Shown here in pieces: positions 1 to 8,426 of a stretch of 64,000 bases of DNA. Under the pieces are notes generated by a model. That model made no database searches, had not been told where the DNA came from, and saw nothing but the letters and a program-made list of their open reading frames with translations. The translations under genes and the position numbers were made by a program. Source of the stretch: JAAYUH01 sp964640995 (GTDB lineage: Bacteria > Caldisericota > Caldisericia > B22-G15); assembly GCA_964640995.1 (NCBI GenBank), contig CAZXJJ010000002.1:1-64000 (forward strand), read 5' to 3'. Every line of letters starts with the position of its first letter. Within the stretch, counting starts at the first letter, position 1.

Positions 1-1
1 A

Positions 2-565
2 CTAATAAAAATGAAAAAACCTACTGATTGGGAGAGACCACAAAAAGTTATTTATTCTAAAGTTTGTGCTGATTCAGGACTTCTTCCTTCTCCATATTGC
101 AAAAATATCAAATCAGAAATATTCATAAGTGGTTATGAACCAAAATTTGAATGTCCAATTCATAGAAGTGAATATATAGATGTTGCTGTCTGTATAGATT
201 CAAATAAATTGCCAACTCCATGCACTCCAAAAGATAGAATTGAAATAAAAAAATTTTTAAAAGGAGAAGAACCAAAAGAGTATGATGATGCATATTCTTG
301 CGATTTTAATGTCTATATATTTCCAAGTGGAGTTGTCAAATCTCTAACTCTTATAAATTTAACAATAGAACTTATTAATGAAAATGGAGAAACTGTTGAA
401 ATTTATATAAATAATTCTTTAAGTGTAATTTTAAATAAAAATATGTTAAACTATGCTATTTCATTTGAAAGCGAAGGAACTTATGAAATTTTATTTGTTT
501 TAAAAGATCAATATGGAGAAGAAATTTCACATATAAGAAGGGTGATTCAAGTTAGAAGTGAGTAA
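2..565 (+). CDS. Class A penicillin-binding protein (PBP1A-like), C-terminal fragment
   Basis: The reading frame is open to the first base, so this is the 3' end of a gene that begins outside the window; the first internal ATG is at 11. The stretch WERPQKVIYSKVCADSGLLP, followed by PYCKN, a GYEP segment and a second Cys pair (CPIHR), resembles the post-transpeptidase tail of PBP1A proteins. There a short beta-rich segment starts with a valine/tyrosine strand, then a 'tGllatp.C' motif and a 'GTEP..yC' motif. The last ~90 residues look like a small Ig/fibronectin-like beta domain. PBP1A polymerises and cross-links peptidoglycan at the outer face of the cytoplasmic membrane. The catalytic domains are not visible here, so the call rests on the tail only. 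The stop codon overlaps the start of the next gene by 8 nt. Confidence 0.7.
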   Translation, partial: LIKMKKPTDWERPQKVIYSKVCADSGLLPSPYCKNIKSEIFISGYEPKFECPIHRSEYIDVAVCIDSNKLPTPCTPKDRIEIKKFLKGEEPKEYDDAYSCDFNVYIFPSGVVKSLTLINLTIELINENGETVEIYINNSLSVILNKNMLNYAISFESEGTYEILFVLKDQYGEEISHIRRVIQVRSE

Positions 566-2594
566 AGTTTTTATTTCATTTCTATGGCATTTTCATCAAC
601 CTCAATATAAAGATTTTATTGAAAATTTTTATTTACTTCCTTATACAAGAATTCATCTTGTTAAAAATTATTATATGATGGCTAAATTAGTTGAATCAAA
701 CAATATAAAGATGAATTTTAATTTTACTCCTGTTTTGTTAGAACAGATAGATGAATATGAAAAGGGTAATGCAAAAGATTTTTTTATATTACTCATCGAA
801 AATGATTTAAACTATCTAAAAGAAAATAAAGAAATTTTATTTGATAAAATAAAATATTTTTTATCACAAAATTACATAAACAAATATTTTAGGTTAAATG
901 AGATAATTCATAAAGATAAAGAAGATTTAAATGAGAGCGATATTATAGATTTAATTTTTTATTTAAATCTCTCTTTGATTATTGAATTAGAAAAAGATGA
1001 AAAAATAAAGAAACTAGAAGAAAAACAAAAAAATTACAATTTTGAAGATATATATTATTTAATCAATAAACAGAATGAAATTATAAAAAAGGTTTTACAT
1101 TTATATAGAGACTTATTAAAGAGTGGTTTGATTGAAATAACTACGTCACCATATGCACATCCAATATCACCATTAATTATTGATACTGATATTTCAAAGA
1201 GAACCGGAGAAAATTTTTTACCAGATAGGTTTTCTCATCCAGAAGACCTTGATGGACAGATAAAACTTGGAAAAGAGATTTTTTATAAATTTTTTGAAAC
1301 TAATCCACAAGGTATTTGGCCTTCAGAGGGAGCGGTTTCTAATGAAGTTGTTGATTTTTTTATTAAAAATGGTTTCAAGTATTTTCTTACTGATGAAGAT
1401 ATTTTATTTAAAACAATAAAAAATAGGGATAGAGTTAAATTATATAAAAAATATTTTTTAGAGAGAGATGGTGAGAAAATTTTTGTCTTGTTTAGAGATA
1501 AAATTTTATCTGATTCAATTGGTTTTGTTTATTCACAGATGAACGAAGAGGATGCTGTAAAAGATTTTATGAATAAAATAAATGAAATTAAAAATATTTC
1601 AGATAAGGAAAAATATGTTTTTGTTTTTCTTGATGGAGAAAATCCATGGGAATATTATAAAAACAATGGAATTAATTTTTTAAATTTATTTTACTCTGAA
1701 TTAAAAAAAGACAAAGATTTAGTTATTTCAAAATTAAGTGAAATTATTGATGAGAATGATTCAGAAAAACTTAACTATATAGAATCTGGTTCATGGATAA
1801 ATGGTGATTTTAAAACTTGGATTGGTGAAGAAGAAGATAATTTATCATGGGAATATTTAAAAATTGTAAGAGATGATTATGAAATGTTAGATGAAGACAA
1901 AAAGGAAAAATTAAAGAAAATACTATATATCATTGAAGGCTCAGATTGGAATTGGTGGTATGGTAAAACATATGGAGATGATATAAAAAATTATTTTGAT
2001 ATTTTGTATAGAATACATATAGAATCTTTTTACTATTATTCTGGAATTAATAGAGATTTTTATTTTAAATCTATTATAAAAAGAGATAATTCCAAAATAA
2101 AATTATCAGTCAAAAATTATATAACCCCTAAAATAGATGGAAAGATAAATAATTTTTTTGAATGGATAGATGGATTTTATTATGAAGGTGAAGCAAATTT
2201 ATCAAGTATGAATTTTAATAAAAAGATGATTGAATTTATAAGAGGTGGATTTGATAAAGATAATATTTATTTAGGAATAAAAATTAATAAGAATTTTAAA
2301 AATTTTGAACTTCAATTAAATCTAGAAGGAGAAAATTATACACACTCATTATCTTTTTTAAAGAGTGATTCTAATTTAGAGATAATAGGAAACTTTAAAG
2401 ATATTGAAGCAAATTTTGTTGATTTGCTAGAAGTAAAATTACCAATAAAGAGTGAGTTTTTAAAGGAAAATAATTTAATAAATTTTTACATTCTTTTAAA
2501 AATAGATGGTAAAACAGTTAGTAAATCACCTCAATTTGGAATTTTTGAGATAAGCATAGATTCAAATGAATTTTTAAAGAATTGGGAGGCATAA
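558..2594 (+). CDS. Glycoside hydrolase family 57 protein, alpha-amylase/amylopullulanase-like
   Basis: This 678-aa protein has the GH57 signature motifs in order: WHFHQPQY near the N-terminus (residues ~10-17), SPYAHPISPL (~214), GIWPSEGAVS with the expected nucleophile Glu at about 257, and FLDGENPWE with the expected acid/base Asp at about 359. A tryptophan-rich SDWNWWYGKTYGDD block follows near 465. The last ~170 residues form a beta-rich segment ending in SPQFGIFEIS, as in the C-terminal carbohydrate-binding domains of long GH57 amylases. GH57 enzymes cleave or transfer alpha-1,4/1,6 glucans with retention of configuration. There is no signal peptide, so it probably acts on cytoplasmic glycogen. 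It starts at GTG 558, overlapping the upstream stop. The exact specificity (amylase, pullulanase or debranching) cannot be read from sequence. Confidence 0.85.
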   Translation: MSKVFISFLWHFHQPQYKDFIENFYLLPYTRIHLVKNYYMMAKLVESNNIKMNFNFTPVLLEQIDEYEKGNAKDFFILLIENDLNYLKENKEILFDKIKYFLSQNYINKYFRLNEIIHKDKEDLNESDIIDLIFYLNLSLIIELEKDEKIKKLEEKQKNYNFEDIYYLINKQNEIIKKVLHLYRDLLKSGLIEITTSPYAHPISPLIIDTDISKRTGENFLPDRFSHPEDLDGQIKLGKEIFYKFFETNPQGIWPSEGAVSNEVVDFFIKNGFKYFLTDEDILFKTIKNRDRVKLYKKYFLERDGEKIFVLFRDKILSDSIGFVYSQMNEEDAVKDFMNKINEIKNISDKEKYVFVFLDGENPWEYYKNNGINFLNLFYSELKKDKDLVISKLSEIIDENDSEKLNYIESGSWINGDFKTWIGEEEDNLSWEYLKIVRDDYEMLDEDKKEKLKKILYIIEGSDWNWWYGKTYGDDIKNYFDILYRIHIESFYYYSGINRDFYFKSIIKRDNSKIKLSVKNYITPKIDGKINNFFEWIDGFYYEGEANLSSMNFNKKMIEFIRGGFDKDNIYLGIKINKNFKNFELQLNLEGENYTHSLSFLKSDSNLEIIGNFKDIEANFVDLLEVKLPIKSEFLKENNLINFYILLKIDGKTVSKSPQFGIFEISIDSNEFLKNWEA

Positions 2595-2597
2595 GTT

Positions 2598-4403
2598 GTG
2601 AAATATTTTCTAATTCTTATCCACAATCATCAACCAGTTGGAAATTTTAAAGAAGTTATTTTTAATGCATTTTATAAATCTTATATTCCTTTTCTTGAGA
2701 AAGTTTTAAAATATAAAAATGTAAAAATTTCACTACACACATCAGGAAATCTTTATGAATTTATGGAAGAGGAGAATATAAAAGATTATGAAGATTTAAT
2801 CAAAGAACTTTTAAAAGAGAATAGAATTGAACTTTTCAGTGGAGCTTTTTATGAAGCAATACTCACTTTGATTCCGGAAGAAGATAAAATAAATCAAATT
2901 AAAATTATGAATAACTATTTAAAGGATAAATTTAACTTTACTCCAAAAGGTATGTGGTTAACAGAAAGAGTTTGGGAACCAGATTTACCTAAATATATAA
3001 ATAAAAGCAAAATAGAATATACGCTATTAGATGATAATGCATTTAAAAAATCTTCTTTAATTGAAAAAGATTTATTAGGATTCTATATAACAGAAAATGA
3101 AGGTTATTCAATTAAAATATTTCCAATTCTTAAGAGTTTAAGATATTTAATTCCTTTTAGGGATATAAATGAACTTTCAAGTTATTTTAACTCTTTTAAA
3201 GAGGATAACTTAATTTTTACATATGGTGATGATGGAGAAAAGTTTGGACTTTGGCCAGGAACATATGATTATGTTTATAAAGATGGTTATTTGGATAGAA
3301 TTTTTGAGTTTTTAGATAAAAGTGAGGATATTAAAACAATTTTATTTACTGAAGCGATTCAAAAGTTTTTCCCAAAAGGAAGAATTTATTTAAATACATC
3401 TTCTTATGAAGAGATGGAAGAGTGGTCAGGAGGTTTCTATAGAAACTTTTTAAAGAAATATCATGAAGCAAATAAAATGCATAAAAGAATGCTTTTCATG
3501 AGAGATATAATAGATAAAAGTGATTCTTTAAATTATAAAAATTTACTTAAAAGTCAATGTAATGATGCTTATTGGCATGGTATTTTTGGAGGTTTATACC
3601 TTCCACACTTAAGAGAAGCAATATACAAAGAGATTTTAGAAGGTGAAACAAAAAGTGGAGTTAAAAATGATATTAAAATTTTAGATTATGATAGAGATGG
3701 GTATGATGAGATAATTTTTTTGAGTGATAAATTTAAACTTTTTATACATAGATTAGGTGGAAAAGTTCTTGAATTTGACTATTTAAACAAAAATATCTCA
3801 GATGTTATAACAAGATATAAAGAAGAATATCATGATAGACTCTTTGAAAGAGTTGAATCACATAAAGAAAGTAGCGTTATAAAAACAATTCATGAGACAT
3901 TTGTTTTAAAAGATAAAGATTCATTGAATTATTTAAAATTTGATAGTTATTTTAAAGAAAATTTCATAATTCACTTTTTAGAAAAAGAAGAAGATTTAAT
4001 AAATTCTCAACCATATAAAGAAATTTTGAATTATGAAATAAAGGAAAATGAAATAAATTTATTTAATCAAAAAACTTCTTTGAATTATAAAATTGAGAGT
4101 TCAAATTTAAATTTTTCTATTAAATGTGAAAAATTGAGTAATTTTCTTGCATTAGAATTTAATTTATACTTTCCTAAAGATAGATTTGAAGTAATAGATA
4201 GTGGAATTAAAATTGATTTTTTAGATTTTAAACTAATTTTTAAAACCAATCCTTATGAAAACGTAAAAATAGAGAAAATTTATACTGTTTCAAATTCTGA
4301 AAGTGGAATTGAAAAAATCTATCAAGGTTCAACAATAATATTCTTATACAGATTAAAAGATGGTATAAATAAAATTAATATGGAGGTTATAGAGGAAAAG
4401 TGA
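2598..4403 (+). CDS. 4-alpha-glucanotransferase, GH57
   Basis: The 601-aa protein begins FLILIHNHQPVGNF, the typical start of GH57 4-alpha-glucanotransferases. GMWLTERVWEP carries Glu at residue 123, the same position as the known nucleophile Glu123 of the Thermococcus litoralis enzyme. FTYGDDGEKFG carries the acid/base Asp region at 211-212 (Asp214 in T. litoralis). The C-terminal half (about 330-601) matches the DUF1925/DUF1926 beta domains of that family, for example WHGIFGGLYLPHLR. The enzyme moves maltodextrin segments between glucans and would recycle short chains during glycogen turnover. The GTG start at 2598 is preceded by GGGAGG at 2584-2589. The 3' end overlaps the next gene by 4 nt (GTGA), which suggests translational coupling. 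Confidence 0.9.
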   Translation: MKYFLILIHNHQPVGNFKEVIFNAFYKSYIPFLEKVLKYKNVKISLHTSGNLYEFMEEENIKDYEDLIKELLKENRIELFSGAFYEAILTLIPEEDKINQIKIMNNYLKDKFNFTPKGMWLTERVWEPDLPKYINKSKIEYTLLDDNAFKKSSLIEKDLLGFYITENEGYSIKIFPILKSLRYLIPFRDINELSSYFNSFKEDNLIFTYGDDGEKFGLWPGTYDYVYKDGYLDRIFEFLDKSEDIKTILFTEAIQKFFPKGRIYLNTSSYEEMEEWSGGFYRNFLKKYHEANKMHKRMLFMRDIIDKSDSLNYKNLLKSQCNDAYWHGIFGGLYLPHLREAIYKEILEGETKSGVKNDIKILDYDRDGYDEIIFLSDKFKLFIHRLGGKVLEFDYLNKNISDVITRYKEEYHDRLFERVESHKESSVIKTIHETFVLKDKDSLNYLKFDSYFKENFIIHFLEKEEDLINSQPYKEILNYEIKENEINLFNQKTSLNYKIESSNLNFSIKCEKLSNFLALEFNLYFPKDRFEVIDSGIKIDFLDFKLIFKTNPYENVKIEKIYTVSNSESGIEKIYQGSTIIFLYRLKDGINKINMEVIEEK

Positions 4404-5917
4404 GAAATAAATTATTAATTTATCTTCATTCTCATCTTCCTTATTCATTAGGAAAAGGAAGATGGCCATTTGGAGAAGAGTGGCTTTTTGAAATTTCTGA
4501 ATCAACCTATATTCCAATTTTAAAATCACTTTATGAACTTAAAAAAGAGAATATAAATTTTAAATTGAATATAGGAATAACACCCGTTTTAATGGATCAA
4601 CTAAAAAGTTGTTATTTTAAGGAAAAATTTATTGAATATTTAGAAATAAAAGAATCAAGAGGTAAAAATGATTATTCAAAATATAAAAGTGAAAAGATTG
4701 TGCTTAATCTAATTGATTATTACTTAAATGAGATTAATGAGAAAAAGGAGTTATTTAAAAAAATAAACTTTGATATTGTTGAAGCATTTAATGAATTTAA
4801 AAAAGAAGGTCTTGTTGAAATTGGGACATCATCAATTACTCACTCATATTTACCTCTATTAAAATATGATGAGTCAAGAATTTTACAGATTAAAAATGGA
4901 GTAAAAGTATATAAAAGTTATATAAACAAAGATGCTGAAATTTTTTGGTTACCTGAATGTGGATATAAACCTGGCATAGAGAAAGTTTTAAAAGAAAACA
5001 AAATTAAATATTTTATTTTAAATTATCACTCTTTAATTGAAGAAGATGATGACATATTTAGATATGGAAGAGGTTTTATAAAAATTGGAATAAAAAATAA
5101 ATTTTCATCGCTTTTTCTATATGAAATTTATCCTCAAATTTATGTTCTTTTAAGAAATCCAGAAACAAGTGAAATTGTTTGGTCAAGAGATTATGGATAT
5201 CCTGGAGATGGAGATTACAGAGAGTTTCATAAAAAGAGCGAGAGTTCAGGATTTCAATATTGGAGAATAACAGATAAAAGAGTATCTCTTGGTGAAAAAG
5301 ATTATTATAACTATGAAAGAGCATTTGAAAAATCAAAAATTCATGCTGAAAACTTCAAAGAGCGAATTGAAAAAATCTTTATAGATTTTAATAATACTTA
5401 CAATATGAATGGATTGATTGTTGCTGCATTTGATACAGAATTATTTGGACATTGGTGGTATGAAGGAGTTTCTTTCTTAAAGGAGTTTTTAAAACTTTCT
5501 TCAGAATCAAATCTTTATGATACAACTTTATCAAAAGATATTGAAGAGAGCGTTCCAATCAAAAAAGGTAAATTTATTGAAAGTTCATGGGGTTTAGGTG
5601 GATTTCACTATACTTGGTATAATTCTGAAACTATGTGGATCTGGGAAAAGATACATGAAGCAGAAGATACTTTTTTCAAAAAGAAAGATTCAATAAAAGA
5701 TAAAGCACTAAAAAATTCAATTTTAAAAGAAAAATTTTTACTTGAGAGTTCTGATTTTCCATTTCTTGTTACAACCTCAACTGCAAAAGAATATGCAATA
5801 AAAAGATTTGTTGAACACTATGAAAAATTTAAAAAGTTATTTGAGGGAACTATTCAAGTTAATGAGATAAATAAAGATGATTTTGTTTTTAATTCAATTG
5901 ATTTTGAGGAGGTGTAA
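4400..5917 (+). CDS. 1,4-alpha-glucan branching enzyme, GH57 type
   Basis: The 505-aa protein has the archaeal/thermophile-type branching-enzyme motifs: LLIYLHSHLPY at the start, GTSSITHSYLPLL (~150), FWLPECGYKPG with Glu at about 186 as nucleophile, and AAFDTELFGHWWYEG with Asp at about 345 as acid/base. The WSRDYGYPGDGDYREFH segment and a C-terminal helical region (DUF1957-like) are also family traits. The enzyme introduces alpha-1,6 branches into alpha-1,4-glucan and would act with the glycogen synthase encoded at 6941-8365. No GH13-type GlgB is present in the window. Translation starts at GTG 4400, sharing 4 nt with the preceding stop. Confidence 0.9.
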   Translation: MRNKLLIYLHSHLPYSLGKGRWPFGEEWLFEISESTYIPILKSLYELKKENINFKLNIGITPVLMDQLKSCYFKEKFIEYLEIKESRGKNDYSKYKSEKIVLNLIDYYLNEINEKKELFKKINFDIVEAFNEFKKEGLVEIGTSSITHSYLPLLKYDESRILQIKNGVKVYKSYINKDAEIFWLPECGYKPGIEKVLKENKIKYFILNYHSLIEEDDDIFRYGRGFIKIGIKNKFSSLFLYEIYPQIYVLLRNPETSEIVWSRDYGYPGDGDYREFHKKSESSGFQYWRITDKRVSLGEKDYYNYERAFEKSKIHAENFKERIEKIFIDFNNTYNMNGLIVAAFDTELFGHWWYEGVSFLKEFLKLSSESNLYDTTLSKDIEESVPIKKGKFIESSWGLGGFHYTWYNSETMWIWEKIHEAEDTFFKKKDSIKDKALKNSILKEKFLLESSDFPFLVTTSTAKEYAIKRFVEHYEKFKKLFEGTIQVNEINKDDFVFNSIDFEEV

Positions 5918-5923
5918 GAGTCA

Positions 5924-6928
5924 ATGCCAGAATTAAGAAAAGACCCAGTTATTGGAAGATGGGTGATTATTGCAACAGAAAGAAGTTTAAGACCTCATGA
6001 TTATAAAATTGAGAGTGAAGAGAAAAATAAAGATCTTTCAAAGTGTCCCTTTGAAGAGGGAAACGAGAGTTTAACTCCACCTGAAATTACAAGTTATAGA
6101 AAAGTTGGAACAAATAAAGATGAGCCTGGTTGGTGGGTAAGGGTTGTTCCTAACAAATTTCCAGCCCTAAGAATTGAAGGTGAACTTGAGAAAAAAGGAA
6201 TAGGTATGTTTGATATGATGAATGGAATAGGTGCACATGAAGTTGTTATTGAAACTCCAAATCACTTTGAAGAGATGGCTGATATGCCAGAAGCTCAAAT
6301 TCAAGAAGTTATTTGGGCTTGGAGAGATAGAGTTTTAGATTTAAAAAAAGACAAAAGATTTAAATATACTTTGATATTTAAAAATAAAGGTCCTCAAGCA
6401 GGTGCATCATTGGAGCACCCTCATTCCCAAATTATTGCACTTCCAATAGTTCCTATAAGAGTTCAACAGGAATTAAATGGTTCAAAAGAATATTTTAATT
6501 TTAAAGATAGATGTGTTTTTTGTGATATTGTTCAACAAGAGCTAGAAGTTAGAGAGAGGTTGGTTGAAGAAAACCATGAATTTATCTCTATTGCCCCATT
6601 TGCTGCAAGATTTCCTTTTGAATTGTGGGTTCTTCCCAAAAAACACTCATCAGATTTCATTGATGTTTCAAAAAGTGATGTTGTAAGTTTAAGTATAGTT
6701 TTAAAAAGAAGTCTTCTTAGGTTAAAAAAGGTATTAAATGATCCACCATACAATTTAATAATTCACACCTCACCTCTTGACCAATACAACATATCTCATT
6801 ATCACTGGCACATTGAAATTATGCCAAGATTAACAAAAGTTGCTGGTTTTGAATGGGGAACAGGTTTTTATATTAATCCTACAAAACCAGAAGATTGTGC
6901 AAAATTTTTACTTGAAGCAGAAATTTAA
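5924..6928 (+). CDS. galT: GalT-family hexose-1-phosphate nucleotidyltransferase
   Basis: The 334-aa protein has the GalT/HIT-superfamily layout. It starts ELRKDPVIGRWVIIATER, has the EHPHSQI segment, and ends with the catalytic HYHWHIEIMPR, in which the histidines around the HxH accept the nucleotidyl group. CVFCDIV supplies one Zn-binding CxxC, while the usual N-terminal CPxC is CPFE here, with Glu replacing the second Cys. Classical GalT exchanges UMP between UDP-glucose and galactose-1-phosphate. A GalT-like Arabidopsis protein (At5g18200) is known to be an ADP-glucose phosphorylase. Since this gene lies between glucan-branching and glycogen-synthase genes and no galK or galE is in view, a role in ADP-glucose/glucose-1-phosphate balance is a reasonable alternative. 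GGAGG precedes the ATG. Confidence 0.85.
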   Translation: MPELRKDPVIGRWVIIATERSLRPHDYKIESEEKNKDLSKCPFEEGNESLTPPEITSYRKVGTNKDEPGWWVRVVPNKFPALRIEGELEKKGIGMFDMMNGIGAHEVVIETPNHFEEMADMPEAQIQEVIWAWRDRVLDLKKDKRFKYTLIFKNKGPQAGASLEHPHSQIIALPIVPIRVQQELNGSKEYFNFKDRCVFCDIVQQELEVRERLVEENHEFISIAPFAARFPFELWVLPKKHSSDFIDVSKSDVVSLSIVLKRSLLRLKKVLNDPPYNLIIHTSPLDQYNISHYHWHIEIMPRLTKVAGFEWGTGFYINPTKPEDCAKFLLEAEI

Positions 6929-6940
6929 AGAGGAGTTTTT

Positions 6941-8365
6941 ATGAAAATAGCATTTGTTGTATCTGAAGCAGTTCCATATATTAAAACAGGTGGCCTTGCA
7001 GATGTATCAGGTTCTCTCCCAAAATACCTTAAAAAAGAAGGTGTTGATGTTTCTCTTGTGCTTCCTTTTTATAGGGGAATAAAAGAAAAAAATCTATCTT
7101 TGGAATATGTAAAAGATATTGAGATAGAACTAAATGGAAAAAATTTCAATTTTAAAGTTTATAAAGATAGAGAAAATTCTCTTTTTGATACCTTTTTAGT
7201 TGAAAATGATTACTTTTTCTTGAGAAGTGGTATTTACAATGAAAATAATATTGATTATAAAGATAATCATATAAGATTTGGACTTTTTTCTCTTGCATCT
7301 CTTAAATTAATAAAAGAGTTGATTAGACCTGATATAATTCACACACATGATTGGCAAGCATCTTTTGTTCAGATTTACAATAAAATTTTTCAATTTAATT
7401 TTAAAACTATTTTAACAATTCATAACCTTGCATATCAAGGAATTTTTGAAAAAGAATCTCTTTATGATCTTGGTTTACCTGAAGATTTATTTTCAATTGA
7501 TTTTTTAGAGTTTTATGGAAAGGTTAATTTTCTTAAGGGCGGAATTGTCTTTTCTGATTTAATTACAACTGTATCTCCAACATACTCAAAAGAAATTCAA
7601 AAGAAAGAGTTTGGTTTTGGTTTAAATGGTGTTTTAAAACATAGGAAAGATAAAATTTTTGGAATATTAAATGGAATTGATTATGAATATTGGAATCCTG
7701 AAACTGATGAATTTATTTACTCAAAATACAATCATTTTTCAATTGAAAATAAGAAAATCAACAAAGAAAATCTATATAAAGAACTGAATTTGAACTTTAA
7801 TATCGATTATCCACTATACTCAATGATTACAAGAATTACAGATCAGAAGGGAATTGACCTTGTTGCGAACATTTTTGGAGAGTTAATGAAACTTGATTTA
7901 AACTTAATCATTTTGGGGGTTGGAGATAAAGATTATGAAAAAATTTTAAATGAATATAATTTAAAATATAAAGACAAATTTTTATTTTTAAATAAATTTG
8001 ATGAACCTTTATCACATAAAATTTATGCATCAAGTGATTTCTTCATAATGCCATCTAAATTTGAACCATGTGGTTTGTCTCAGATGATTTCATTAAGATA
8101 TGGAACTACTCCTATTGTAAGAAGTACTGGAGGTTTAAGAGATACAGTTATTGAATTTAATGAAAGAGTTAACTGTGGAAATGGATTTGTCTTTTATGAT
8201 TATGATGAGATTGAACTCCTTGATGCAATAAAAAGAGCACAAAAAATATTCAACCAAAAAGAAAAACTCTTTAAAATAATAAAAATAGGTATGAATTCTA
8301 ATTACTCTTGGGAAAGTTCAACTTTAGAATATAAAAATTTATATGTATATTTAATTTCTAAATGA
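6941..8365 (+). CDS. glgA: Glycogen synthase (ADP-glucose type), GT5
   Basis: The 474-aa protein has the full GT5 starch/glycogen synthase pattern: KTGGLADVSGSLP at residues 15-27 (the KTGGL nucleotide-sugar loop), HTHDWQAS, HNLAYQGIFE, an NGIDYEYWNP segment at the domain hinge, and PSKFEPCGLSQMISLRYG with TGGLRDTV in the C-terminal Rossmann domain. It extends alpha-1,4-glucan from ADP-glucose (or UDP-glucose) in the cytoplasm. It is last in the run of glucan genes from 558 and is separated from the next gene by 61 bp that carry a likely promoter. No ADP-glucose pyrophosphorylase (glgC) lies in the window. Confidence 0.95.
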   Translation: MKIAFVVSEAVPYIKTGGLADVSGSLPKYLKKEGVDVSLVLPFYRGIKEKNLSLEYVKDIEIELNGKNFNFKVYKDRENSLFDTFLVENDYFFLRSGIYNENNIDYKDNHIRFGLFSLASLKLIKELIRPDIIHTHDWQASFVQIYNKIFQFNFKTILTIHNLAYQGIFEKESLYDLGLPEDLFSIDFLEFYGKVNFLKGGIVFSDLITTVSPTYSKEIQKKEFGFGLNGVLKHRKDKIFGILNGIDYEYWNPETDEFIYSKYNHFSIENKKINKENLYKELNLNFNIDYPLYSMITRITDQKGIDLVANIFGELMKLDLNLIILGVGDKDYEKILNEYNLKYKDKFLFLNKFDEPLSHKIYASSDFFIMPSKFEPCGLSQMISLRYGTTPIVRSTGGLRDTVIEFNERVNCGNGFVFYDYDEIELLDAIKRAQKIFNQKEKLFKIIKIGMNSNYSWESSTLEYKNLYVYLISK

Positions 8366-8374
8366 TTTTTAAAA

Positions 8375-8403
8375 TTGATAAAAAATTGATTATATGTTAA
8401 ATT
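8375..8403 (+). promoter_or_regulatory. Probable sigma70-type promoter for 8427
   Basis: TTGATA at 8375-8380, a 17-nt spacer, then TAAATT at 8398-8403 preceded by an extended TG at 8395-8396. A Shine-Dalgarno GGAGGG at 8410-8415 lies just downstream. The -10 is imperfect, so this is tentative. Confidence 0.45.
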
Positions 8404-8426
8404 GAAATTGGAGGGACTCGAAATTT

